Shown here: positions 1-7,805 of the stretch, in pieces
How the letters are laid out: each line of letters starts with the position of its first letter
Numbering within the stretch: the stretch's first letter is position 1
NCBI GenBank assembly: GCA_023399505.1
Contig: JAEWOZ010000071.1
Location: forward strand, 1-7,960
DNA from: Fusobacteriota bacterium
GTDB lineage: Bacteria; Fusobacteriota; Fusobacteriia; Bac17; JAEWOZ01
DNA: 7,960 nt
Direction of reading: 5' to 3'
Program-made: the position numbers and the translations under genes
Notes under the pieces: generated by a model
Told to the model about the DNA's origin: nothing
What the model saw: the letters and a program-made list of their open reading frames with translations, nothing else
The model's database searches: none

Positions 1-3000
1 ACTTTAACCTCTTCACTGTCTAAATATCCATCTAAATATAGATAGATATTTTCATCAAGTACATTCGCATTAGAAGTTAGTTGTAAATAAGGTGCTATTC
101 TATTAGGTTCGAAAAATAGTCTTCCAAATGATATTTTAAAGATGTTATTTCCAAACTCTAGCAGCCCTCTTTCAACACTAATACTTCCATTTAAAGATAG
201 ATTTTCTTTATATTTAATATCTACTTCTCCACTTATAAAAGATTCAAATTTCTCTAAATTTAATAAATTTCCTAATAAAACTTCAAATCCTGAATTTATA
301 ATCACCTTTAAATCCACTTCAAAAGGTTTATTGTTCATTTCATTCTTCTTCAATTCTATTTTAGGAATATCAATCATTTGACCTGAATCAATAACTATTT
401 TTCCTGTAAACTTTTGATCAAGAAGTTGTAGTTCGCTTCCACATTTAACTTGTATATCTTTATTTAATTCGAAAATATTATCTCTTAAACTTAAATTTAA
501 TAAGTATTTATCTAACTTGGAATCTTTAAGTAATATAAATCCTCCTAACTCCACACTACCCTGATTAAATTTACCACTAAATGACTCTATCTTTATCTCG
601 TTTTTCATTAGAATAAGATTTACGTCGGTATTTTCTAAATATAAAGGAATATTTAAATCTTCCAAAAAGTAAGAGGAATTAATTTTAAAACTTCCATCCT
701 TTATTTTAAGATAACCTTCTGGACCGCTAGAAGTGAGATTTAAATCTAAATTTAAATTTCCGCTAGCTTCTTCAACATCAACTAACAACTCAATTATATC
801 TATATTAATATTATCTGATTTAAGATTAAAATTGTATCCTGATTTATCAAAATCTATCTCACCTTTAATGAGTAATTTATCTTCATCTATCCTCAAAAAA
901 CTGTTAGATATATTTAAACCGTTGTAATTCCCTGTTAAATTTATAACTGTCTCATCTATCTCTAACGAATCGTAATTTATAGATGAAGAGTGAACAAAAA
1001 CTTTATACAAAGGGTTAGATAAAGAACCTTCCATAGAAATATTCAAATTTAATAAACCCTCTAACTCATAAGCAAATCCTTCTAAACTTAAATTTTCATT
1101 GAATATATTTAAATTAACTATATTTTTTTTGAAATCTATAAAACCTAGAGGTTTAAGGAAAAAAGAATTTTCTTCATTATATATTAGTAAGTCTCCAAGG
1201 CATATTTGACCATTTTTGTAAGTAAAACTACTATCGATATTAGGAAGGTTATAGTCTCTATATTTTATGTTTTTAACACTAAAATTTGAATAGGCTTTTA
1301 GTTCATCTAAGGTGCCATAAATATACAAGTTACCTAAAAAATTGAAAGCAGAATTATTAAATTTAAGTGTACCGGTATCAATTGCTCTAAAATTTACCTC
1401 TGCATAAGAATTTTTGAAATTTATGTAGCCTTTTAAATCATTATTTCCTATAATTATATTACTTAAGTTTAGTGTATCGTCTTTAAAGTTAATTAAACCT
1501 TCAAGAGGCACTTTAATTTTCTTATAATTAGCATTTGCATTAAAATTCAATTCCAAAGCTCTGTTAATAGATTTTAAATTTCCTCTAATCTTTGATAATT
1601 TAATAGAGTAAGGTAACAGAATATCATTAAAATTGAAATTAAGTACACACTTTTCTTCAAGATCAAAATCCCATTCTCCTCTAACATTAAATTTATTAGA
1701 TGCAAACTTCTCAAGGTATATTTTTTTATTTGAATAAAGGAAGCTAAAAGAAAATTTTTGACTTTTATTTTTAAATAGATTTTTTATATCTAATAAAATG
1801 TTTGATGAACTTCCATTTATTTTATATTCATCGTTTTTTATATCAAAAAGACCTTTTAAATCTAAACTTATAAGTTCTACTAATCCTACATATTTATCAT
1901 AATTTTTTAGATTTAATGAAACATTCGTTGGTTTAAAGGAAAATAAATTTTTATTAATAGCACCATTTAAAGAAATTTTGTTAAAATTTGCATTTAAGCT
2001 CTTATAATTTAGAAACAGTTTTGAGAAAGTTAAATTTATGTCTGAATTATTTATCTCTAAATTTTTGTTTAAATTTAGTAAGACAGTTCCAAAAGTTGAA
2101 AATCCTAACCCTTCGCTTTTAAATTCAAAATCATTATATGTTTTAAATTGAGCTGATATATCTTCCTTTTTTAAGGAGTATTTTATTTGAAAACTTAAAA
2201 TTTCATTTTTGTTAATATCCATTAAAAAATTTGAATTAATTTTATCGTATGTAATTTTTCCATCTATTTTGGAAAAACTAAAATGATTTTCTAAATTAGA
2301 AAAAGAGATGACAAAATCACATTTTTCTACTTCTTTGTTAATATATTCTAATCTTCCGTTTAAATCAAAATTGCCTTTTAACTCTTTAATGTTATAAAAT
2401 GAACTAAGAAAAGATAGATCTCCTTGAGCTTTTAAATCTAAATTATACAATCTATTTGGATGAAAATTTCCTTTTGCATTTAAAGCCAAATTGTTAAAAT
2501 TAATTTTAAAATCGTTTATATTTATAGGCATATTATTAGACTTTTGATGAAAAACAAAATCAAAATTAAAAGACAAATCTTTAAGGTCATTTTCAAAAAC
2601 TTTACAGCTGTCTGAAACTGCACTACCTCTCATATTTATGTTTATAATAGGCTTATAGATGTTAGTCACTTCAATAAATAAGTCAGAAGGTATTATATCT
2701 CCTTTTGAAATTATGTTTAAATCGTTTAAAACTTTTATAGAATTTGTTAATTTTGGCGCAGAAACTCTAGTAGGTAATTTAAAATCTAATAATATATTTC
2801 CCTTATCCATATTTAAGTTAAAATTAGATAAGATATCTATTCCATTCAATGATCCTTGGCCTTTTCCTTCAATACTTCTACCTTTAAATTGTAGGGCGCC
2901 TTTGAAGTTTTCAATTTTACCTAATAATTCTTTAGAAGTCAAAGTTCCTTCAAGGTCTATATTTCCTATAAGTTCATTTTTAGCTAAATCAAATTTTAAA

Positions 3001-3683
3001 TCAACATTGACTATGCCATCTTCAGCTCCTAAAAAATTACTTGCTTGCGCATATTGAAAATAGTTACTTTCTAATTTTAAGTTATCGAAATTAAAATAAA
3101 CAGTAGTTCCCGACTTACTTACTAATGCTTCTATTTTATATTTTTCTTTTTCCTCAAATCCTTTAAAGGAGATATTTATTTGTTCTCCTTTACTGTTAAA
3201 CAAAATTTTACCATTTAAAATGTTAACACTTTTTGAAATTTTTTCTTTGTTTGAGCTGTCTTCGTAGAAAACTGTTCCATCTTTGATAATCATTTCACCT
3301 ATATTAGGCACTTCAAATGGACCATCCCCTTTAAACTCTTCGGCCCAATTCATTTTAATTTCATTATTTTCTTTTTTTAATTTAACATAGGCGTTAACTT
3401 CATGTAATAATACTAGCTTAATTTTTTGAACATTAAAAAGACCTAAAGAAATATAGGCCTCCTTTATATCAGCTAGTGTCTCTTTATTATTTTTACCTTT
3501 TATTTTAACATCAAAAAGTTTGGCCTCTTTTAGACCATTCAATTCTAGCTTTCCAAAACTTATATCTAGCCCTGAAAAACTTTTAATAAAATAATTAATA
3601 GTTGATCCTATAATGTTTGAGCCATTAATCTGAAAATTTGAATTAAATAAAGAAAACAGAATAAGAAAAATTAATTTATACAT
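1..3683 (-). CDS. tamB: TamB-like (DUF490) envelope protein, C-terminus cut off by window edge
   Basis: Reading the minus strand from the ATG at 3681-3683, the frame stays open for 1227 codons to the left edge, so the gene's 3' end lies outside. E. coli TamB has about 1259 residues, so most of the protein is here. It begins with a short hydrophobic segment (LIFLILFSLF, residues 4-13), acting as signal or inner-membrane anchor. The early segment around residues 38-60 (GLDISFGKLELNGLKEAKL) resembles the start of AsmA/TamB proteins. The body is a very long run of alternating polar/hydrophobic short strands rich in Asn, Leu and Lys, as expected for the hydrophobic-groove beta-taco fold. Residues about 1165-1227, with VERGLLEFGNNIFKISFGR and then FFEPNRIAPYLQL, match the conserved C-terminal DUF490 region. 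The family spans the periplasm and is linked to phospholipid transfer to, and protein assembly in, the outer membrane. A Shine-Dalgarno AAGGA sits 6 bases before the ATG, 15 bases after mlaD, so it is probably cotranscribed. Family assignment is strong; whether the role is lipid transfer or TamA-linked assembly is not resolved by sequence. Confidence 0.88.
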   Translation of the reverse strand, partial: MYKLIFLILFSLFNSNFQINGSNIIGSTINYFIKSFSGLDISFGKLELNGLKEAKLFDVKIKGKNNKETLADIKEAYISLGLFNVQKIKLVLLHEVNAYVKLKKENNEIKMNWAEEFKGDGPFEVPNIGEMIIKDGTVFYEDSSNKEKISKSVNILNGKILFNSKGEQINISFKGFEEKEKYKIEALVSKSGTTVYFNFDNLKLESNYFQYAQASNFLGAEDGIVNVDLKFDLAKNELIGNIDLEGTLTSKELLGKIENFKGALQFKGRSIEGKGQGSLNGIDILSNFNLNMDKGNILLDFKLPTRVSAPKLTNSIKVLNDLNIISKGDIIPSDLFIEVTNIYKPIININMRGSAVSDSCKVFENDLKDLSFNFDFVFHQKSNNMPININDFKINFNNLALNAKGNFHPNRLYNLDLKAQGDLSFLSSFYNIKELKGNFDLNGRLEYINKEVEKCDFVISFSNLENHFSFSKIDGKITYDKINSNFLMDINKNEILSFQIKYSLKKEDISAQFKTYNDFEFKSEGLGFSTFGTVLLNLNKNLEINNSDINLTFSKLFLNYKSLNANFNKISLNGAINKNLFSFKPTNVSLNLKNYDKYVGLVELISLDLKGLFDIKNDEYKINGSSSNILLDIKNLFKNKSQKFSFSFLYSNKKIYLEKFASNKFNVRGEWDFDLEEKCVLNFNFNDILLPYSIKLSKIRGNLKSINRALELNFNANANYKKIKVPLEGLINFKDDTLNLSNIIIGNNDLKGYINFKNSYAEVNFRAIDTGTLKFNNSAFNFLGNLYIYGTLDELKAYSNFSVKNIKYRDYNLPNIDSSFTYKNGQICLGDLLIYNEENSFFLKPLGFIDFKKNIVNLNIFNENLSLEGFAYELEGLLNLNISMEGSLSNPLYKVFVHSSSINYDSLEIDETVINLTGNYNGLNISNSFLRIDEDKLLIKGEIDFDKSGYNFNLKSDNINIDIIELLVDVEEASGNLNLDLNLTSSGPEGYLKIKDGSFKINSSYFLEDLNIPLYLENTDVNLILMKNEIKIESFSGKFNQGSVELGGFILLKDSKLDKYLLNLSLRDNIFELNKDIQVKCGSELQLLDQKFTGKIVIDSGQMIDIPKIELKKNEMNNKPFEVDLKVIINSGFEVLLGNLLNLEKFESFISGEVDIKYKENLSLNGSISVERGLLEFGNNIFKISFGRLFFEPNRIAPYLQLTSNANVLDENIYLYLDGYLDSEEVK

Positions 3684-3698
3684 AATTTTTCCTTTTTT

Positions 3699-4742
3699 TT
3701 ATAATTTATATCCTAAACCCATAGAAAATTGTTTAGTTGTTATGCCATATTTTACGTTGAATCTTATATCTTCAACAATTAATCTTCCAAAGAAGTCCAG
3801 TTTCCAATTATCTAAATTGTTAAAACTAGTAAAGTTATATGCATCCAGACCTAAATTTAAATATTTAGTTGGTATTAATTCTAAGCCAGCTCCAGGAGAA
3901 TTTTCTAAAACCCCCGCTGAAAACATAACATACCCTAAGTTTTTAAGCCATTTTAGAGTATAACCTTGTTGCCAATTTTTAAAACCTCTCTTTTTAGCAT
4001 AAAACCTTCCTAATTTCATACCCAAAGCGCCATCTAATTCTAGTTTTTCTTTATCAAACTCAGTAGTAATAAACTCAAGTTCTGGATAAAATGAAAGATT
4101 GAGATCAAGTATTTGAGAGACTTTTGAAGTAGATCTTTCAACATTAGATATTGTGTTATTAATTTTTGTATAGTTATCTTTTTTAAAGTCTTGAAGTAAC
4201 TTTTCAATATCTACATAAGTGTGATTAATATTAGCAGAAAATTTTTCAATATTTTTAATTAACTTTCCTGCACCCGCCTTAGATATATCAGCAGTTATTA
4301 TCTCGAGCTGTTCAGCGATTTTAGTCATTTTTTCTAACAATGAATTAGGAGAAAGTGGGCCCTCTCCTTTAATTTTATCTCCATCTTTATGATATTCTTT
4401 GTTAGTTGTTCTAATTATATTAATAAGCAAGTCACCTATTAAACCTTTATAACCTATTTTTGCAGCTGAACCTAATGGAACCTTTACATTTTTTTCTATT
4501 AATAATACAACTACTACATTATCACTTTCTAAATAAATATCTTGTACCTTTCCTACCTTAACACCATTCATTAAAACTGGAGTTCCTAAGCTGAGGTTGA
4601 AGCTGTTATCCATATATACATAAAGTTTATAACTTTTTGCATTTATATTAAAACCCCATAAACTACTATATATATAAGTAATACTTAATATTCCTAATGC
4701 AAATATAGCAAAAATAGCTAATATTTTATTTTTTTTAATCAT
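3699..4742 (-). CDS. mlaD: MCE/MlaD lipid-transport protein with C-terminal beta-barrel-like domain
   Basis: This is a 347-residue MCE-family protein, the substrate-binding part of an Mla-type phospholipid transporter. Residues 7-26 form one transmembrane helix after a lysine-rich start (MIKKNK), anchoring it in the inner membrane. Residues about 36-114 are the MCE domain, with the family motif GTPVLMNGVKVGKVQDI at 53-69. Residues about 130-210 look helical (LLEKMTKIAEQLEII and later heptad-like stretches). Residues about 212-347 change character to 8-10 short amphipathic beta strands rich in Tyr, Phe and Gly, ending FSMGLGYKL, like an outer-membrane barrel. E. coli MlaD has about 183 residues and no such tail. 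The architecture matches the long MlaD of Veillonella parvula, reported to bridge inner and outer membrane. The start follows mlaF by 8 bases, with an AGGT Shine-Dalgarno at the mlaF stop. MCE identity is firm; barrel insertion in the outer membrane is inference. Confidence 0.9.
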   Translation of the reverse strand: MIKKNKILAIFAIFALGILSITYIYSSLWGFNINAKSYKLYVYMDNSFNLSLGTPVLMNGVKVGKVQDIYLESDNVVVVLLIEKNVKVPLGSAAKIGYKGLIGDLLINIIRTTNKEYHKDGDKIKGEGPLSPNSLLEKMTKIAEQLEIITADISKAGAGKLIKNIEKFSANINHTYVDIEKLLQDFKKDNYTKINNTISNVERSTSKVSQILDLNLSFYPELEFITTEFDKEKLELDGALGMKLGRFYAKKRGFKNWQQGYTLKWLKNLGYVMFSAGVLENSPGAGLELIPTKYLNLGLDAYNFTSFNNLDNWKLDFFGRLIVEDIRFNVKYGITTKQFSMGLGYKL

Positions 4743-4750
4743 TTTTTCAC

Positions 4751-5500
4751 CTACCTGTTAGTATTAATGGGTCCTATTAAAGAACCTGAAATAAATTGCT
4801 TTAAATATTGATTATTGCTGTTTTTTAATTCCTCAGGAGGACCGCTATATTTTATCTCGCCATTATAAATTAAAAAAACTTTTGTAGCTATTTTAGACAA
4901 TGATTCTACATTATGTGTTATGGACAAGGAGGTCATCCCTAAAGTTTCATTTAAATGAGAGATAAGATCGTCTATAACATTAGAAAGTATTGGATCTAAG
5001 CCTGAGGTAGGTTCATCATAAAACATATATTTAGGCTTCCTAACAATTGAACGTGCTAAAGCTGCTCTTTTTTGCATTCCTCCTGAAAGTTCATCAGGCA
5101 TTTTTTTGTTACACCCTTTTAAACCTACCATCTCTAAGCTTTCATCTACTCTCATCTTAACTTCTTTTTCTGTTAAATTTTCATGAGCGATTAAAGGAAA
5201 GGCTATATTGTCCTCAACGTTTAAAAAATCAAATAATGCTCCTCCTTGAAAAAGGACACCTATTTTATTTCTTACTCTATTTATATTTATCTCATCCTCT
5301 TTATGAATATCTAGTCCTTCAATAATTACATTTCCTTTAAAAGGTTCTAATAATCCTATAATTGTTTTAAGAAGAACACTTTTTCCATCACCTGAAGGAC
5401 CAATAATAGCAATTTTATCACCTTCATTTATCTCAAAGCTAATATCAGAGATAATTTTTCTATCTTGAAATTTAACTCCTAATTTTTTTACCTCTATCAA
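4751..5500 (-). CDS. mlaF: Mla-type ABC transporter ATPase
   Basis: This 249-residue cytoplasmic ATPase should power an MCE-type phospholipid transporter with the MlaD encoded next. All ABC motifs are present: Walker A GPSGDGKS (34-41), Q-loop Gln85 in FQGGALFD, signature LSGGM (138-142), Walker B YMFYDEP with D162 and E163, and switch His196 in SITHN. FQGGALFDFLNVEDNIAFPL and PDELSGGMQKRAALAR are typical of the MlaF subfamily, as is the ending QFISGSLIGPI. Walker A carries Asp38 where Ser, Thr or Cys is usual; the catalytic Lys40 is kept. Translation starts at TTG (5498-5500), which overlaps the parB stop as TTGA, with AAGGAAGG 7 bases upstream. No better ATG exists near the expected N-terminus. 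The stop is TAG. The partner permease gene mlaE is not in the window. ABC identity is certain and the MlaF assignment is strong from motifs plus the adjacent MCE gene. Confidence 0.93.
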   Translation of the reverse strand: MIEVKKLGVKFQDRKIISDISFEINEGDKIAIIGPSGDGKSVLLKTIIGLLEPFKGNVIIEGLDIHKEDEININRVRNKIGVLFQGGALFDFLNVEDNIAFPLIAHENLTEKEVKMRVDESLEMVGLKGCNKKMPDELSGGMQKRAALARSIVRKPKYMFYDEPTSGLDPILSNVIDDLISHLNETLGMTSLSITHNVESLSKIATKVFLIYNGEIKYSGPPEELKNSNNQYLKQFISGSLIGPINTNR

Positions 5501-6324
5501 TTTTTTACCTTCCTTAATATCTTTTTCAATTCATCTATATTGTTAAAATTTATTTCAATTTTACCTTTATCATTTTTAAAAGATATTTTAACATTATTAT
5601 TAAAAAATTTTTTAAATTTCTCTTCGTAATCTTTAAAGTCATAATTACTTTTTATTCGGGTTTTTTCAATTAAAGAAGATTTATCTTGAACTAATTTTTC
5701 TAAAGCTCTTACACTTAAATTCTTTTCAATTGTTAATTTAAATAACTCTTCAGTTCTTTCATTAGCTGATAGTAGAGCTCTTCCATGTCCTAAAGTTATT
5801 ATACCTTCAGCAATTGCATCTTTTATATTATCAGGAAGATTCAAAATTCTTATTTTATTAGCTATCGTGCTTCTATCTTGGTTAAATTTTTCAGATAGTT
5901 GTTTGTGTGTGTAGTTATATTTATCTACTAAAAATTTAAAAGCTTCAATTTCTTCAATTGGATTTAAATTTTCTCTCTCTATATTTTCAATTATAGCCAA
6001 TTCTAAGGATTCTATATTGTTAATTTCTTTTACAACTACAGGGACTTTTTTTAGTCCTAAACTTTTTGCTGCTCTGAATCTTCTTTCACCTGCTATTATT
6101 TGATACTTATCTTCAACTTTTCTAACTAAAATAGGTTGAAGTATTCCATTTTCTTTAATTGATTTCTTTAAAGAGTTTAGCTTTTCTTCATTAAAGGCTT
6201 TTCTAGGTTGTTCCTTATTAATTATTATTTGATCAATTTGCATTTCAGAGTTATCAGTATGAATATGAGTAGAAATTAAAGATTCTAAACTTTTTCCTAG
6301 TCTCTTTTTATTTACTAATGCCAA
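5497..6324 (-). CDS. parB: Chromosome-partitioning protein ParB (Spo0J family)
   Basis: This 275-residue protein is a DNA-binding CTP-dependent clamp that loads at parS sites near the origin and works with ParA in chromosome segregation. Its N-terminus, KKRLGKSLESLIS (6-18), is the usual ParA-stimulating peptide. The ParB/Srx nucleotide-binding domain follows, with EQPRKAF (38-44), GERRFRA (79-85) and ENIERENLNP (113-122), the three conserved boxes for CTP binding. A helix-turn-helix lies at about 139-161 (HKQLSEKFNQDRSTIANKI), followed by GHGRALL (179-185). The C-terminal part (about 230-275) resembles the short dimerisation domain. The start is TTG at 6322-6324, chosen because a perfect AAGGAGG lies 9 bases upstream and because the N-terminal motif requires it. 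The first 17 bases overlap parA, and the TGA stop overlaps the mlaF start, so the gene is probably translationally coupled on both sides. Confidence 0.95.
   Translation of the reverse strand: MALVNKKRLGKSLESLISTHIHTDNSEMQIDQIIINKEQPRKAFNEEKLNSLKKSIKENGILQPILVRKVEDKYQIIAGERRFRAAKSLGLKKVPVVVKEINNIESLELAIIENIERENLNPIEEIEAFKFLVDKYNYTHKQLSEKFNQDRSTIANKIRILNLPDNIKDAIAEGIITLGHGRALLSANERTEELFKLTIEKNLSVRALEKLVQDKSSLIEKTRIKSNYDFKDYEEKFKKFFNNNVKISFKNDKGKIEINFNNIDELKKILRKVKN
5501..5515 (-). promoter_or_regulatory. Ribosome binding site deciding the TTG start of mlaF
   Basis: AAGGAAGG (5508-5515) lies 7 bases before the TTG at 5498-5500, inside the last codons of parB. With the TTGA stop/start overlap, it suggests that mlaF translation is coupled to parB. 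Confidence 0.75.
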
Positions 6325-7066
6325 GCTTTATTACCTCCTTTGCAATATCCATAAAAGCCTTATGTCCTTTTGAGTTTTCCTCATAAAGATTTATAGGCAT
6401 ACCATAGCTGGATGCTTCTGTTAATCTAACATTTTTTTTTAAAAAAGTTTTTAATATCTTATTAGAAAAATGATTTTCTAGCTCTTTTAAAATTTCTCTT
6501 TGAATTCTTATCCAAGGATCAAACATATTTATTAAAATGCCACCTAATTCTAACTTAGGATTTAATTTAGTTTTGATTAAATTTATAGTATTAATCATTT
6601 GACTAACGCCTTCTAGTGCATAAAATTCGCATTGTATAGGAATAACAACAAAATTAGAAGCTACTAAAGCATTAAGGTTTAACAGGCCTAAAGAGGGAGG
6701 ACAATCTATAATTATATAATCATATTTTAAATTAGAAATCTTATCTTTAAGAAGAAATTCTTTATTAGGTTTTGAGTAAAAATTTATATCAAAACTAGAT
6801 AGCTCTACTTCTGAGGGAATAACGTCTACTCCAGAAACAGTTCTTATCATTATTTTTGAAAAATCTGTGTTATCAGCCATAAGATCATAGACAGAATAAT
6901 ATAAATTTTTTTTATCTATTCCTATCCCAGTAGTAGAATTACCCTGAGGGTCCATATCTATTAAAAGAACTTTTTTCTTTAATTCTTTCAAAGCACTAGC
7001 AAGATTCACAGAAACAGTAGTTTTACCCACCCCACCTTTTTGATTAGCTATACTTATTATATTCAT
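6308..7066 (-). CDS. parA: Chromosome-partitioning ATPase ParA (Soj family)
   Basis: This 252-residue cytoplasmic ATPase binds DNA non-specifically as an ATP dimer and is released by ParB, driving origin segregation; in some species it also affects DnaA. The deviant Walker A KGGVGKTT (10-17) has the signature Lys10 and catalytic Lys15. It is followed by LLIDMDPQGN (34-43), the Walker B IIIDCPPSLG (118-127) and FYALEG (148-153), all standard for chromosomal ParA. The region NVRLTEASSYGMPI (212-225) matches the family's C-terminal signature. The length is typical of chromosomal Soj and lacks the N-terminal DNA-binding extension of many plasmid ParA proteins. The start ATG at 7064-7066 has AGGA 8 bases upstream. 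A TGA-TATAAT promoter lies in the gap before it. With rsmG upstream and parB overlapping downstream, this is a chromosomal rather than plasmid locus. Confidence 0.95.
   Translation of the reverse strand: MNIISIANQKGGVGKTTVSVNLASALKELKKKVLLIDMDPQGNSTTGIGIDKKNLYYSVYDLMADNTDFSKIMIRTVSGVDVIPSEVELSSFDINFYSKPNKEFLLKDKISNLKYDYIIIDCPPSLGLLNLNALVASNFVVIPIQCEFYALEGVSQMINTINLIKTKLNPKLELGGILINMFDPWIRIQREILKELENHFSNKILKTFLKKNVRLTEASSYGMPINLYEENSKGHKAFMDIAKEVIKLGISK
6325..6340 (-). promoter_or_regulatory. Ribosome binding site deciding the TTG start of parB
   Basis: AAGGAGG (6334-6340) is a full Shine-Dalgarno match, 9 bases before the TTG at 6322-6324. It lies inside the parA codons for Ala-Lys-Glu-Val near the C-terminus. 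This supports the non-ATG start and implies that ribosomes reading parA help open the site. Confidence 0.8.
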
Positions 7067-7097
7067 CTTCTTTTTCCTAATTAGAATAATTTTTAAT

Positions 7098-7128
7098 ATT
7101 ATATCATGTTAATAAAAACAAAAGACAA
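7098..7128 (-). promoter_or_regulatory. Probable extended -10 promoter for the parA-parB-mlaF-mlaD-tamB operon
   Basis: On the minus strand, a perfect TATAAT (7098-7103) is preceded by TGA, giving the extended -10 form TGnTATAAT. A weak -35 candidate TTGTCT lies at 7123-7128 with a long 19-base spacer. A start point about 7 bases downstream would leave a leader of roughly 25 bases before the parA ATG. No other strong promoter is evident between here and tamB, so it may drive all five genes; read-through from rsmG is also possible, as I see no terminator in the gap. Confidence 0.55.
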
Positions 7129-7130
7129 AT

Positions 7131-7805
7131 TTATAAAGGCTTTTTCGAGGTTAAAGAAGCTTTTCTAGGAAATTTTTCATCATTCTTATCTATTTTTTTA
7201 ACTATTAAAGCTATTCTTTCTTGTTTTGAAACAGGTAATAAAAACTTTTCCACATTGACTACTTTACTTTTTAAAGTATCAAAAGCATTTTTAGCTTCTA
7301 AAAGCTCTTCTTCAAATTTAGGACCTTTTTGTGCTATAAATATTCCATCAATTTTTAAGTAAGGAATGACATATTCTAATAAGGTATTCAATCTACCAAC
7401 TGCTCTAGCAAATCCATAATCGAAACTCTCTTTTAGATTTTTAGGTAAATCTTCAGCTCTTCCGTTAATTACTTCTACATTTTCTAAATTTAATTTTTCT
7501 TTTACTTCAAGTAAGAAGTTAGTCTTTTTATTAACAGAATCTACTAAAGTAAAAGATATATGAGGATTTATTATAGCTAGAACCATTCCCGGAAAACCTC
7601 CACCTGTTCCAATGTCTATAGCTTTTCCCTTATTTAAAAACTTATTTAAAAATATAGAATCAATAAAATGTTTTTCTAATATTTCATCTTTATCTTTTAA
7701 ACCACTTAAATTTATTTTATTATTCCATTCTAAAAAAATATCTAAAAACTTTACTAGATTTTCTTTGTTTTCTTGTGTTAAATTATAATTTTCTAAAAGT
7801 TCCAT
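7131..7805 (-). CDS. rsmG: 16S rRNA (guanine-N7) methyltransferase RsmG
   Basis: This 224-residue enzyme uses S-adenosylmethionine to methylate N7 of a guanine in the 530 loop of 16S rRNA (G527 in E. coli numbering). The SAM-binding motif DIGTGGGFPGMVLA lies at 64-77, preceded by the family element HFIDS (46-50). RAEDL (116-120), FARAVGRLNTLLEY (132-145) and the late QKGPKFEEEL (159-168) are also family features. The C-terminus KFPRKASLTSKKPL keeps the usual R-PRK...KPL ending, so the protein is full length (the family is commonly 200-240 residues). The start ATG at 7803-7805 has AAAGGAG 4 bases upstream, a slightly tight spacing. The gene lies 64 bases before parA, a conserved origin-proximal neighbourhood. 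Loss of this enzyme in other bacteria gives low-level streptomycin resistance. Confidence 0.96.
   Translation of the reverse strand: MELLENYNLTQENKENLVKFLDIFLEWNNKINLSGLKDKDEILEKHFIDSIFLNKFLNKGKAIDIGTGGGFPGMVLAIINPHISFTLVDSVNKKTNFLLEVKEKLNLENVEVINGRAEDLPKNLKESFDYGFARAVGRLNTLLEYVIPYLKIDGIFIAQKGPKFEEELLEAKNAFDTLKSKVVNVEKFLLPVSKQERIALIVKKIDKNDEKFPRKASLTSKKPL

Noticed and set aside
142..381. Plus-strand open frame of 79 codons.
   Set aside because: It lies wholly inside the tamB coding region on the opposite strand; its Ser/Phe/Leu-rich, low-complexity product is the antisense image of Lys/Asn/Leu-rich TamB and no ribosome site is seen.
733..927. Plus-strand open frame of 64 codons.
   Set aside because: Antisense shadow of tamB with no family resemblance.
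2659..3057. Plus-strand open frame of 132 codons, the longest on that strand.
   Set aside because: Fully antisense to tamB; composition is that of a reversed beta-rich, AT-rich gene and it shows no motif.
3742..3963. Plus-strand open frame of 73 codons.
   Set aside because: Antisense to the mlaD barrel-like region, which has clear protein-like pattern on the minus strand.
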